NCBI GenBank assembly: GCA_018660835.1
Contig: JABJJN010000059.1
Span: forward strand, 1 to 64,000
Reading direction: 5' to 3'
Source: Gemmatimonadota bacterium
GTDB lineage: Bacteria > Latescibacterota > UBA2968 > UBA8231
Length of the DNA stretch: 64,000 nucleotides
Below the pieces are notes generated by a model that saw only the letters and a program-made list of their open reading frames with translations, ran no database searches and was not told the origin of the DNA. Made by a program: the position numbers and the translations under genes. Shown here piece by piece: positions 9,414 to 18,174 of the stretch (its first letter is position 1; every line of letters begins with the position of its first letter).

Positions 9414-10436
9414 TCACTTGTTGAAGGAATCGTCCGGTGTTCCCGTGAAGCAACCCATCACCCAGGGGTAGGAATCGGTCACGTAGTAGGCATACACGCC
9501 GTCCGTGCTCATGCCATTGCACGCGTCCAGATCGCCAGATCCTGCGACATATTCGTAGTCGTCCACGAAGGTCCCGTCGTACATGCCCCCCGGATTGACA
9601 CCTCCTGAGGCGGCGCGAGTGCCACTCTTGAGCTGATAACTTGAAGCCAGCTTGCGTATCGACCCGTCGATGGTCGCGTAGGATCCCCGGATAGGGAATC
9701 CATCCGCAGCAAAGCCGATCGTGGGCGACGGCGCCGAATCATCGTCGGCAAAGAGTGCCTGCGGATTGCCGTGGTAGTGATAGGTGCCGTCGGGCTGGGT
9801 GTGTGCATTGTGACTGTCCGTGCCGAAGTCGGCTGTTGCTGACATCGGATCAAAACGGAAAGGGGTCCCTGCCTGGAAGCACCCGATCTTGCCATCTCCT
9901 ACACCAGAACAACCGGCTGCGAGCAGATCCAGCTTCACACCATTGAGGAACACGGCATTGTCGATGCGCAGACTCAGTGCCGTCGGTGATGCGGCAGCCG
10001 TCGGCGAGCGCGGCACACGATAGCTCGATGATTGCGCTCGCGGCGCGGTGACGAAGGTTCGATCCCCATCGTTGAAATCGTGATTCGGAATCGCATTGGA
10101 GGCGAAGACACAGTGATCGTCGGTGATGGTAATCGCCAGTTCGCCGGTGAAACTCATGCTGCGATTCACGTCTCTCACCATCGACTCATACTCATTCTTG
10201 TAGTCCGCACAATCACCACTGGCCTGGGTCAGAATCGCACCGGTCAGATCGATGGTCATCGGTTGGCCATCGTCATCATCGTCGTGGTTGGCCTGCCCGT
10301 CGTCGTTGTCAGGTCCGGTCATCGTATCCGAATCCATGTCTGTATCGCCACGGTTGCTATCGGATCCGCAGCCTGCCATAAGGAGAATGACGACCAGCCA
10401 GCAGACGGGGTGGATTCGGGTCAATCGCTGCAACAT
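9414..10436 (-). CDS. YHYH-domain lipoprotein
   Basis: 340 residues from the ATG at MLQRLTRIHP, preceded by GAGG at a suitable spacing; the frame is open 63 nt further upstream. A signal peptide ends in a lipobox (LLMAGC), followed by a very Asp-rich linker (about residues 25-60) and a YHYH domain with the eponymous GTYHYHGNPQ motif and a conserved C-terminal NPGGMYDGTFVDDYEY...CNG block. YHYH proteins are extracytoplasmic with no firmly assigned function; anchoring to the outer face of a membrane is expected here. Confidence 0.88.
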   Translation of the reverse strand: MLQRLTRIHPVCWLVVILLMAGCGSDSNRGDTDMDSDTMTGPDNDDGQANHDDDDDGQPMTIDLTGAILTQASGDCADYKNEYESMVRDVNRSMSFTGELAITITDDHCVFASNAIPNHDFNDGDRTFVTAPRAQSSSYRVPRSPTAAASPTALSLRIDNAVFLNGVKLDLLAAGCSGVGDGKIGCFQAGTPFRFDPMSATADFGTDSHNAHTQPDGTYHYHGNPQALFADDDSAPSPTIGFAADGFPIRGSYATIDGSIRKLASSYQLKSGTRAASGGVNPGGMYDGTFVDDYEYVAGSGDLDACNGMSTDGVYAYYVTDSYPWVMGCFTGTPDDSFNK

Positions 10437-10585
10437 CTGTCTTCGCCTCGGGATTCTTTTGTTTCTGGAATTTGAGTTTCTTGGCTCAAGGACTCGCATT
10501 GAGTCATGGTTTCTTACAGGTTATTGTCTTCGGTCAATAACAGCCAGTGACCATTCAGCCCATCATCCTATCCAAGGAGTGCATC

Positions 10586-11686
10586 GTGAGCGCAAAGGGT
10601 ACGTCTCGGTATGAAGAGTTGGGAGTGCGTCCCCTCATCAATTGTGTCGGCACGGTGACCAGATTCAGCGGCTCTCTGGCGCTGCCCGAAGTGCGGCAGG
10701 CCATGACCCAGGCATCAATGCAGTACGTGATGATCGAAGAGCTGATGGACGCTGTGGGTGCACGCTTGGCGGAGGTGATGCAGTGCGAATGGGGTCTGGT
10801 GACCAACGGCTGCGCCGCCGCCCTTGCCCAGGTGACCGCTGCCTGCGTCGCCGGCACCGATCCCGAACTCATGGGCCGACTGCCGTATACGGAAGGCATG
10901 AAGAACGAAGTCATCGTGCAGAAGTCACATCGCATGGGTTACGACCGGGCCATCTCGGCAGTCGGCACCAAGCTGATTGAAGTGACGACCCTCGACGAAC
11001 TCGAGGCGGCCTACACAGAGCGCACGGCGATGCTCTTCATCTTCGGTGACGCGTCAGAGCGCGGCGAGATCACCGTCAAGCAGATGGCTGATAGTGGTCG
11101 TGCCCACGGCGTACCGAGCTTCGTGGATGCTGCCGCCGAGCGCCCTGATCTACCGAACTGGTATCTGGCCCAGGGCGTGGACGCCGTCGCCTACAGTGGT
11201 GGCAAATGCCTGCGCGGTCCACAGGCATCCGGCATGGTGCTGGGACGCAGGGACTTGCTGGAGGCAGCTTTCGCCAATGGCTGCCCAAATGCCTATATCG
11301 GTCGCCCCATGAAGGCGGGCAAGGAAGAGATCATGGGACTGCTCGCCGCCGTAGAGCAATGGGTGGAGCGCGACCACGAGGCCGAGTGGAAAGAGTGGGA
11401 GCGCCGCCTGAGCGTGATCACCGACGCCGTGATGGCCTTCGACACTGTCACCACATCCATTCGCACACCAAAACCTTCGAATGTGGCGCCGCACCTGTCG
11501 ATCACATGGGATGCCGAAAAACTGGGCGTATCGGCACAACAGGTGCGCGAGCAGCTTTCCGCCGGAAATCCGCGCATCGAAGTTCCAGGCGGGCCCGATA
11601 GTCTGACGATCAACGCCTACATGATGGAAGACGGCGAAGAGGTCATCGTGGCGCGGCGTCTGACAGAAACGATGTCTGCCCGCTGA
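10586..11686 (+). CDS. SelA-like PLP-dependent enzyme (D-glucosaminate-6-phosphate ammonia-lyase/selenium transferase-like)
   Basis: Fold-type I PLP enzyme of 366 residues. The start is GTG 10586, preceded by AAGGAG at 7 nt. The internal aldimine lysine is in VAYSGGKCLRGPQASG, and the N-terminal LGVRPLINCVGTVTRFSGS block is typical of the SelA/DgaE group. No selC, selB or selD is in view and the protein is shorter than true SelA (about 460), so a catabolic amino-sugar or amino-acid lyase role is more likely than selenocysteine synthesis. Followed by a 7-bp hairpin right after the stop. Confidence 0.85.
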   Translation: MSAKGTSRYEELGVRPLINCVGTVTRFSGSLALPEVRQAMTQASMQYVMIEELMDAVGARLAEVMQCEWGLVTNGCAAALAQVTAACVAGTDPELMGRLPYTEGMKNEVIVQKSHRMGYDRAISAVGTKLIEVTTLDELEAAYTERTAMLFIFGDASERGEITVKQMADSGRAHGVPSFVDAAAERPDLPNWYLAQGVDAVAYSGGKCLRGPQASGMVLGRRDLLEAAFANGCPNAYIGRPMKAGKEEIMGLLAAVEQWVERDHEAEWKEWERRLSVITDAVMAFDTVTTSIRTPKPSNVAPHLSITWDAEKLGVSAQQVREQLSAGNPRIEVPGGPDSLTINAYMMEDGEEVIVARRLTETMSAR

Positions 11687-11687
11687 T

Positions 11688-11705
11688 CCTCAGGCGCTCC
11701 TGAGG
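11688..11705. terminator. Hairpin between convergent genes, possible bidirectional terminator
   Basis: CCTCAGG-CGCT-CCTGAGG forms a perfect 7-bp stem with a 4-nt loop beginning 2 nt after the stop of the SelA-like gene. There is no T-run on either side, so intrinsic termination is uncertain. Confidence 0.35.
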
Positions 11706-11762
11706 CCAGCGCGACAGACATCCCGTTCCGTATATCTGAACGTCGCTACACGCTGCGCATCA

Positions 11763-12254
11763 CTAGTGGTGGTGGTGACCACCGGGGCCGTGGGCGTGGC
11801 CGTGCGTCAACTCTTCTTCCGTCGCTTCACGCACTTCGTCTACGGTGACCTCGAAGTGCAGCACTTCGCCAGCGAGAGGATGGTTGCCGTCGACGGTGAC
11901 TTCATCGTCCGTCACTTCGACGACGACGATGAGCTGGGTTTCCCCTTCTTCTTCGCCAGCCGCTTCGAAACGCATGCCGGGCTCGATCTTGTCTACGCCC
12001 TCGAAAGCACTGCGCTCCACGGTCTGTATCATCTCTTCGTTGACGGCGCCGTAGCCTTCTTCTGGCTGGATCGTGACTTTGAGCGAGTCCCCGACCTGCT
12101 TACCCGTCAACTCTTTCTCGAGTCCAGGGATGATGTTGTCAGCTCCGTGTAGATAGACAAGCGGTTCGCCATCTTCGGACGAGTCGAGGACCTCTCCCTC
12201 GTCGTCTGACAACTTGTACTGAATGGATACGACACATTTCTCGGCGATCTGCAC
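11763..12254 (-). CDS. slyD: FKBP-type peptidyl-prolyl isomerase, SlyD-like
   Basis: 163 residues. FKBP core (VSIQYKLSDDEGEVLDSS at the N-terminus, then LVYLHGADNIIPGLEKEL) interrupted by the insert-in-flap segment typical of SlyD (about residues 70-125), and a C-terminal histidine-rich tail (GHAHGPGGHHHH) that binds Ni2+ and other metals in the family. Cytoplasmic prolyl isomerase and metallochaperone. Monocistronic; the start is 77 bp from the divergent beta-helix gene. Confidence 0.93.
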   Translation of the reverse strand: MQIAEKCVVSIQYKLSDDEGEVLDSSEDGEPLVYLHGADNIIPGLEKELTGKQVGDSLKVTIQPEEGYGAVNEEMIQTVERSAFEGVDKIEPGMRFEAAGEEEGETQLIVVVEVTDDEVTVDGNHPLAGEVLHFEVTVDEVREATEEELTHGHAHGPGGHHHH

Positions 12255-12331
12255 GGCGGGTTCCTTTGTAGTATGGTTTTTCGGAGATTTCCAACCATAG
12301 AATCTACGACATCCATCTGAGGCGTCTACTC

Positions 12332-14224
12332 ATGTCGACACCAGTCAACATCCCTGTCGGTGGCACCAGTCTGATAACACTCGACCAGGCACAGGAACAA
12401 GCCCGCAAAGCACTCGCCGACGACAGATCTGTCATCGTCGAAATCGCCGGTGGCAACTACCGGCTCGATACGCCGCTGCACTTTGGCGGTGCCGATAGTG
12501 GCAGCGAGGCAACCCCCGTTGTCTGGCGAGCTCGCCAGGGAGAGACAGTGCGGCTCTTGGCGGGTGCAATCCTGGACGGATTTCGCCCCGTAGAGGACGA
12601 GACGACGCTGCAGCGCCTGCCGGAAAATGCCCGCGGCAAGGTGTGGCAACTCGATCTGGGCAACGCGGGTATCAGCGACTTTGGCGACCCCGTCTCGGGT
12701 GGGCTCGAACTCTTCTTCAATGGCGAACCTCTGACCCTCGCGCGCTGGCCAAATGCCGGATTCACACGAATTGCCGGCCTCGTCGGTGGCCATCCCGTCG
12801 ATGTGCGCGGCACCAAGGGCGACGAAGACGGCAATATCTACGTCCATGGCACACGATATCTGCGCTGGATGGACGAAGCAGATCCGTGGGTCCATGGCTA
12901 CTGGTTCTGGGATTGGGCCGATGAACGTCATCGTGTGGCACGCATCGACCCGGAATACGGTGTCCTGGAACTAGAACCACCAGCGCATCGTTATGGCTAC
13001 CGCAGAGGTCAGTGGTTCTACGCCTACAACCTGCTGTGTGAACTCGACGAACCAGGTGAGTGGTATCTCGATCGCGACACGGGCATCCTCTACTTGTGGC
13101 CTCCCGGTGACATGGAAAGCGCCGAGATCGCCGTATCCGTCGGCGCCCAGGCGATGTCCATCGATGGCGCCCGGCACATCCATATTCAGGATCTGAATTT
13201 CGAATACACACGTGCCGATGCGATTCAGATTCAGGATGCAGAGAAAATCACTATCGAGGGCTGCACCTTTCGCAATCTCGGTGGCTGGGGTGTCGTCGTT
13301 TCGGGGGGTCGTGATGTGCGCATTCGTCATTGTCACATCCACGGCACCGGCAATGGCGGCATCCGACTCGATGGAGGCGATCGCCCGACCCTGCGCCGTG
13401 CCGACCACGTCGCCGAAGACAATCACATTCATGACTACGGTCGCGTGAATCGAATGTATCAGCCCGCCATCCAGATCAGCGGTGTCGGTCAGCGCGTCGT
13501 GCACAATCACATTCACCATGCCCCACACATGGCGATCCAATTTGCCGGCAATGACCATCTCATCGCCCACAACGACATTCACCACGTCTGTCAGGAATCC
13601 AACGACGCCGGCGCCATCTACTCAGGTCGCGACTGGACCTGGCGCGGCACGGTGATCCGCCACAATCTGCTGTGGGAGATCACCGGTTTCGAAGACCGCG
13701 GCTGCGTCGGCGTCTATCTCGACGACATGTTGTGTGGCACGCAGATCACGGGCAACCTCTTCTACCGCGTCACGCGGGCAGCGATGATCGGCGGTGGTCG
13801 AGATTGCCTGATACAGGACAACCTCTTCGTCGACTGTGAGCCATCCATCCATGTCGACGCCCGCGCGATGAACTGGGCCAGCTATCACGTGGAGACAACG
13901 ATGCGCGAACGTCTCGAACAGATGCCCGTGACCACGTCACCCTGGGCCGAGCGTTATCCCGAATTGCTGACCATCTGGGAAGAAGAAGCGGCAGCGCCGA
14001 GAGGGAATGTCATCCGGCGCAATGTCTGTCAGTCAGGTGTGTGGGATGGCGTGCGTGATGACGCACGAGCCTACGTGGATCTGCGCGAGAATCTTGTCGC
14101 CGACGATGTCGGCCTCACCGGAGAAGCGCCACACTTTCGTCTGGCGTCGGACTCCCCCGCTCTCGACAGCGGCTTCGAACTGTGCCCCATCGATCAGGTC
14201 GGGCCGCGGCAGCGACTCCGTTAG
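12332..14224 (+). CDS. Right-handed parallel beta-helix repeat protein
   Basis: 630 residues. From about residue 265 to 500 there are successive short PbH1-like strands rich in I-x-I and N/H ladders (HIHIQDLNFEYTRADAIQI, KITIEGCTFRNLGGWGVVV, VRIRHCHIHGTGNGGIRL and so on), the pattern of polysaccharide lyase/hydrolase beta-helices. The N-terminal 250 residues resemble the accessory region of DUF1565/pectate-lyase-like proteins. No signal peptide is evident, so it may be cytoplasmic or use another route. GAGG lies 9 nt before the ATG. The 3' end overlaps the convergent RidA gene by 4 nt. Substrate unknown. Confidence 0.8.
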   Translation: MSTPVNIPVGGTSLITLDQAQEQARKALADDRSVIVEIAGGNYRLDTPLHFGGADSGSEATPVVWRARQGETVRLLAGAILDGFRPVEDETTLQRLPENARGKVWQLDLGNAGISDFGDPVSGGLELFFNGEPLTLARWPNAGFTRIAGLVGGHPVDVRGTKGDEDGNIYVHGTRYLRWMDEADPWVHGYWFWDWADERHRVARIDPEYGVLELEPPAHRYGYRRGQWFYAYNLLCELDEPGEWYLDRDTGILYLWPPGDMESAEIAVSVGAQAMSIDGARHIHIQDLNFEYTRADAIQIQDAEKITIEGCTFRNLGGWGVVVSGGRDVRIRHCHIHGTGNGGIRLDGGDRPTLRRADHVAEDNHIHDYGRVNRMYQPAIQISGVGQRVVHNHIHHAPHMAIQFAGNDHLIAHNDIHHVCQESNDAGAIYSGRDWTWRGTVIRHNLLWEITGFEDRGCVGVYLDDMLCGTQITGNLFYRVTRAAMIGGGRDCLIQDNLFVDCEPSIHVDARAMNWASYHVETTMRERLEQMPVTTSPWAERYPELLTIWEEEAAAPRGNVIRRNVCQSGVWDGVRDDARAYVDLRENLVADDVGLTGEAPHFRLASDSPALDSGFELCPIDQVGPRQRLR

Positions 14225-15450
14225 GCGTCGCCGATCACGGCAAAGACATCGATCGCCACCTGCAGCTCCGACTTCCACAGTGCTTCGACGACGAGCCCCG
14301 TCGACGTCGGATTCACACCGTCCAGGTGTTTTCCAAACACGGGATAGACGTCCTTGCGCATCGCCTGGTCGGTGACGAAGGTCGTGATCTTGCAGATGTC
14401 CTTCATGCACCCACCTGATTCTTCCAGCAACACCTTGACGTTCTGCATCGCCTGCTCCGCCTGCGCCTCGGCATCACCGGCACCCGTCAGACCACTGCCA
14501 TCCAGTCGCAGACCACTCTGACCCTGGAGAAACACGAACCGGCCTGCCCGTACGACCTGACTCTGCGGCCACATCACCTCGGCACCCGGCGCTGCGGGCA
14601 TGCTGATGCGACGATGTGGTTCATCCCCGGGCAATAGGACAAATACGTCGATTTCAAAGTCGAGCTCAGGGCGCGCCAGATCATCGACATCGATGCTGGT
14701 GACGACGGGCCGCACATCCGCCAGATGACTCGCCAACACGGCATCGATCTGCGGTCGATGCGACGGATTCGTGAGATACGTCGTGATTTTGCACACGTCG
14801 TCAAGACTCGCGCCCGCATCTGCCAATAGCGTGCGTACATTCTGCATCGCCACTTCCACCTGACGCGCCGGATCACCCACACCGTCGAAGTCTCGACCAT
14901 CCAGACTCATCCCCGTCTGGCCCTGCAGAAAAATGTGATCATTCGCCCGGATGACCCGCGCATTGGGATAGTCGATGGTCGGCATCAGATAGCCGCCCTT
15001 GGCGTTGGTCAGGCGAAATCTGTCGTGCCCTGCTGCCCGATCCTTGGGAAGGATCGCCCACGCGTCGATTTCAAAATCGATGTAGGGTTGCGCAAAATCC
15101 TTCACCACAAGCCCCGTCGACACAGGGTTCACGTGGTGCAGATGCCGCGCAATCACCGGATACACCAGACCCCGGTCTGCATGACGCTTCGTGTAGTTGT
15201 TGACGAGGCAGATGTCTTCGAGACCGCCGCCTGCCTCTTCGAGCAGGATCCGCAGATTTTCCATCGCCTGTTCAGCCTGCGCCGCCGGATCCCCTTCGCC
15301 GACAAATCCCTTGTTGTCCAGGGTAAGCCCCGTGGCACCCACGAGAAAGACCTGGTCCGCAGCAACGACGGCTTTGCTTGCGCCAAAGTCCCAGGCGCGG
15401 GCGTGGAAACTGTCGCGCGTGTTGCTGAGCCGAATTCGCTCGTGCGTCAT
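14221..15450 (-). CDS. Triple RidA-domain fusion protein
   Basis: 409 residues made of three tandem Rid/YjgF/UK114 domains (about 1-135, 140-270, 275-409). Each has the family core: ADQVFLVGATGL, NDHIFLQGQTGM and GRFVFLQGQSGL, later followed by A-x-Q-x-x-x-A-M-x-N. RidA normally acts as a trimer deaminating reactive imines, so three domains in one chain could fold as an intramolecular pseudo-trimer. The arginine that contacts the substrate carboxylate in E. coli RidA appears replaced (Ser, Val, Ser at the aligned site), pointing to a non-canonical Rid subgroup. The start is ATG 15450, whose A overlaps the TGA of the Gfo/Idh gene. Confidence 0.85.
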   Translation of the reverse strand: MTHERIRLSNTRDSFHARAWDFGASKAVVAADQVFLVGATGLTLDNKGFVGEGDPAAQAEQAMENLRILLEEAGGGLEDICLVNNYTKRHADRGLVYPVIARHLHHVNPVSTGLVVKDFAQPYIDFEIDAWAILPKDRAAGHDRFRLTNAKGGYLMPTIDYPNARVIRANDHIFLQGQTGMSLDGRDFDGVGDPARQVEVAMQNVRTLLADAGASLDDVCKITTYLTNPSHRPQIDAVLASHLADVRPVVTSIDVDDLARPELDFEIDVFVLLPGDEPHRRISMPAAPGAEVMWPQSQVVRAGRFVFLQGQSGLRLDGSGLTGAGDAEAQAEQAMQNVKVLLEESGGCMKDICKITTFVTDQAMRKDVYPVFGKHLDGVNPTSTGLVVEALWKSELQVAIDVFAVIGDA

Positions 15451-16439
15451 CAGTGCGACCACAGACGTTTGTACTTCTCGTCCCCCTCTAACTCCAGCAT
15501 CTGGTCGTACACCGCCTGCAGCGGCGCCAGCGCCCGAACACCGTCTTCAGCATTGCAACTGGCCGGTCTCGCCTCACGGATGGAAGCGAAGAATTCCTCA
15601 TTTTGTCGCAGCACACCGGACTGATCTGCATTCTCAGACGATTCGAAGACCGTCTCGCCCGCAAAACGAATGGTATTGCCCGCAATCTCCAGTGTGCCAT
15701 TCTCGCAGAGAAAGCGGTGACCACCGGCGCCCTGAGCGGCATTGTAGGAGAGACTGATCGTCGCCATCGCTTCATTCTCGTAGCGAATCAGCAGACTCAC
15801 ATCCATCGAGGTGTCATTGATCGCGTGCTTCGGCGCCAATTCACCGTGCACGCGGCGCACAGGCGAGTCCATCGTCCACAAGGAGTAGTCGACCAGATGA
15901 CAGCCGTGGTGGAAGACGACATCGTCTACCCAACTGCGCTCATACCCGGTCCATCCGACATTTTCGTGGCGATAGGAATAACTGAAGACCTGATGCTGAT
16001 AGATCTGTCCCGTCGCGCCGGAAGCAATGAACTGCTTCACGAACAATCCCGGCTCCGTGTAGCGCTCGGTGTGGGCCACCATCACATTCCGGCCCACTTC
16101 GGTCGCGCGCTCAGCGACCTGCTGTGATGCAGTGAGTGAAAGAGCGATGGGGATTTCAACGAGCACATGTTTGCCCGCATCGAGACTGGCCATCGCCTGC
16201 TCGTAGTGTACCTGCGAGGGGGAAGCGATGATGACAGCGTCGAGCTCGTCATCATCGAGGGCGTCCTGCAGAGAATCGGTGGCGCGCTCGAAGCCGTGCT
16301 TTGTGGCGAATTCCTGCGCCGGTTCCAGACGACGCCCCATGAGGGTACGCAGGCGGATGCCGTCGATTTTGTTGCAAGCCTGCGCGTGAAACTCGGCGAT
16401 GCCGCCGTAGCCAACGATGCAGCAGGAGAGATCCTTCAT
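15450..16439 (-). CDS. Gfo/Idh/MocA family oxidoreductase
   Basis: 329-residue NAD(P)-dependent dehydrogenase. The N-terminal Rossmann loop is VGYGGIAEFHAQAC; the usual EKP motif reads VEIPIALS, a common variant with the lysine replaced, which may alter or abolish redox chemistry. Typical substrates are sugars, inositols or sugar acids. Fourth gene of a compact operon; it overlaps the ferredoxin gene by 4 nt and the RidA gene by a TGATG junction. Confidence 0.88.
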   Translation of the reverse strand: MKDLSCCIVGYGGIAEFHAQACNKIDGIRLRTLMGRRLEPAQEFATKHGFERATDSLQDALDDDELDAVIIASPSQVHYEQAMASLDAGKHVLVEIPIALSLTASQQVAERATEVGRNVMVAHTERYTEPGLFVKQFIASGATGQIYQHQVFSYSYRHENVGWTGYERSWVDDVVFHHGCHLVDYSLWTMDSPVRRVHGELAPKHAINDTSMDVSLLIRYENEAMATISLSYNAAQGAGGHRFLCENGTLEIAGNTIRFAGETVFESSENADQSGVLRQNEEFFASIREARPASCNAEDGVRALAPLQAVYDQMLELEGDEKYKRLWSH

Positions 16440-16795
16440 GGTGCCGGCTCAGCCGCTTCGATCTGCCGGAAGGGCTCCGGATTCACGAACTCAGCCACCA
16501 CTTCACCACCAATCAGATGCTCGGTGATGATGCGCTCCATCTTCTCAACTGTCAGCTGGTGGTACCAGGTCTGATCAGGCCACACCATCGCCGTCGGACC
16601 CTTCTCACACACACGCAGACAGTCAGCTTTCGTGCGATGCACACCCGAACGCGGATCGCCATATCCCAGCTCACGCAAACGCTTCTTCAGATAATCCCAA
16701 ATCTCCGCACCGGAACCATCGGCATGACACTTGGCCTTAGTCGGCGTCGCACAGAGGAAGATGTGCCGTTCGATCGTGTCGTCCGTCTGATTCAC
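16436..16795 (-). CDS. Thioredoxin-like [2Fe-2S] ferredoxin
   Basis: About 119 residues. Cluster ligands are visible as CATPTKAKC and CLRVCEKGP, the C-x7-8-C ... C-x3-C spacing of the thioredoxin-like (shethna/NuoE-related) 2Fe-2S proteins. The start was set at GTG 16795 (VNQTDDTIERHIF), which has GGAG 9 nt upstream and follows the proA stop; an in-frame start at 16834 would overlap proA by 19 nt. Likely a soluble electron carrier for an unidentified partner, possibly the neighbouring Gfo/Idh enzyme. Confidence 0.85.
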   Translation of the reverse strand: MNQTDDTIERHIFLCATPTKAKCHADGSGAEIWDYLKKRLRELGYGDPRSGVHRTKADCLRVCEKGPTAMVWPDQTWYHQLTVEKMERIITEHLIGGEVVAEFVNPEPFRQIEAAEPAP

Positions 16796-16815
16796 TGGTC
16801 TAATCTCCGTCAACC

Positions 16816-18174
16816 TTACGAGACGCGCGTCCACTGCCTGTCGAGAAGCTTGTGAGTGTAGGGCCGGGCATCGCTGCCAGAATAGTCGTCGACAATCTGT
16901 CCGGATCCCTCCAGCAGATACTTGTACGTCGTGAGCCCTTCCAGGCCGACGGGACCACGACTGTGCAACCGCCCCGTGCTGATACCGATCTCGGCGCCCA
17001 GACCGTAGCGGTAGCCGTCAGCGAATCGCGTCGACGCATTCACGAAGACAGAGGCCGAATCGACGCCCTGGAGAAAACGTGTCGCCGCCGCCTTGTCTTC
17101 CGTGACGATCGTATCGGTATGGGCCGAACCAAACCGATTGATGTGATCGATCGCTTCCTCAAGACTGTCGACAATCTTCACGGACAGGACGTAGTCGAGG
17201 TATTCCGCACTCCAATCCTCCTCCGTCGCCGCCTCAACCTGCCCATTCACGCCGGGCAGGGCGCGCACACGCTCGTCACCGCGGATCAGCACCTTCGCCT
17301 CACCCAGCTCTTTGATCGCACGCTGCAGGAAACCCTCCGCCATGTCGGCATGCACGAGGAGTGTCTCCTCAGTGCAGCACGTCGAGACATCCTGGATCTT
17401 CGAATCGATGGCAACGCGTAGCGCCTTGTCGAAGTCGGCGGCGGCATCCACGTACACGTGGCAGACCCCATCCGTGTGGCCTGTGACAGGAATCTTCGTA
17501 TTCGCCATGACGTAGGCGGCAAAGTCCTTCGAGCCGCGCGGGATGATCAGATCGATGGCGTCGTCCATGCCGAGAATCTCCGTCACATCACCGCGTGTCT
17601 CGAGTAGCGTCAGCCAGCCAGCAGGAATCCCCTCGATCCCTTCTGTGGCGCGCACGATGACATCCGCGAGAATGCGATTCGAGTGCGCCGCTTCGCTACC
17701 GCCCTTGAGCAGGACCGCATTGCCCGACTTCAGACACAGGGCGGCGATCTGCACCAACGCATCCGGCCGCGACTCGAAGATGACACCGATCACACCGATG
17801 GGCACGGTGACACGAAACAGCTCCAGGCCGTCGTCGAGCTCCGTTGCCCGCTGCGTCTGCCACAATGGGTCAGGCTGCGCCGCCACGGACTGCACCATGT
17901 CGAGGGCCGTCTCGAACTTGCCTTGGCGCAGATCGAGGCGTGCCACCAGTGGTTCACCGATCTCGCCCTTCGCCGCAAGAGTCGATGCCGCCTCGCAGTC
18001 GAGGGTGTTCGCCGCATAAATAGCGTCACGCTCGGCTTCCATCGCCGTCGCAATCGCCGCCAACGCCGCATCACGCACAGATGGATCCGTCGCTGCCAGC
18101 TTGCGAGCGGCATCACGAGCGCCCAGGGCACGCGTGCGCAGGTAACTGTCCGCCTGAGCCGTTACCGTACTCAT
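16816..18174 (-). CDS. proA: Glutamate-5-semialdehyde dehydrogenase (gamma-glutamyl phosphate reductase)
   Basis: 452 residues, slightly longer than the usual 415-420. ProA reduces gamma-glutamyl phosphate to glutamate semialdehyde in proline synthesis. Family landmarks: VPIGVIGVIFESRPDALVQIAALCLKSGNAVLLKGG, the catalytic cysteine in IQDVSTCCTEETLLV, and the C-terminal RFADGYRYGLGAEIGISTGRLHSRGPVGLEGL. proB is not in the window. It overlaps htpG by 4 nt, an unusual pairing of a chaperone with proline synthesis. Confidence 0.96.
   Translation of the reverse strand: MSTVTAQADSYLRTRALGARDAARKLAATDPSVRDAALAAIATAMEAERDAIYAANTLDCEAASTLAAKGEIGEPLVARLDLRQGKFETALDMVQSVAAQPDPLWQTQRATELDDGLELFRVTVPIGVIGVIFESRPDALVQIAALCLKSGNAVLLKGGSEAAHSNRILADVIVRATEGIEGIPAGWLTLLETRGDVTEILGMDDAIDLIIPRGSKDFAAYVMANTKIPVTGHTDGVCHVYVDAAADFDKALRVAIDSKIQDVSTCCTEETLLVHADMAEGFLQRAIKELGEAKVLIRGDERVRALPGVNGQVEAATEEDWSAEYLDYVLSVKIVDSLEEAIDHINRFGSAHTDTIVTEDKAAATRFLQGVDSASVFVNASTRFADGYRYGLGAEIGISTGRLHSRGPVGLEGLTTYKYLLEGSGQIVDDYSGSDARPYTHKLLDRQWTRVS

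Noticed and set aside
10586-11686. Selenocysteine synthase SelA
   Set aside because: Too short, no selB/selC/selD in view and no in-frame UGA candidate; only the PLP fold is shared.
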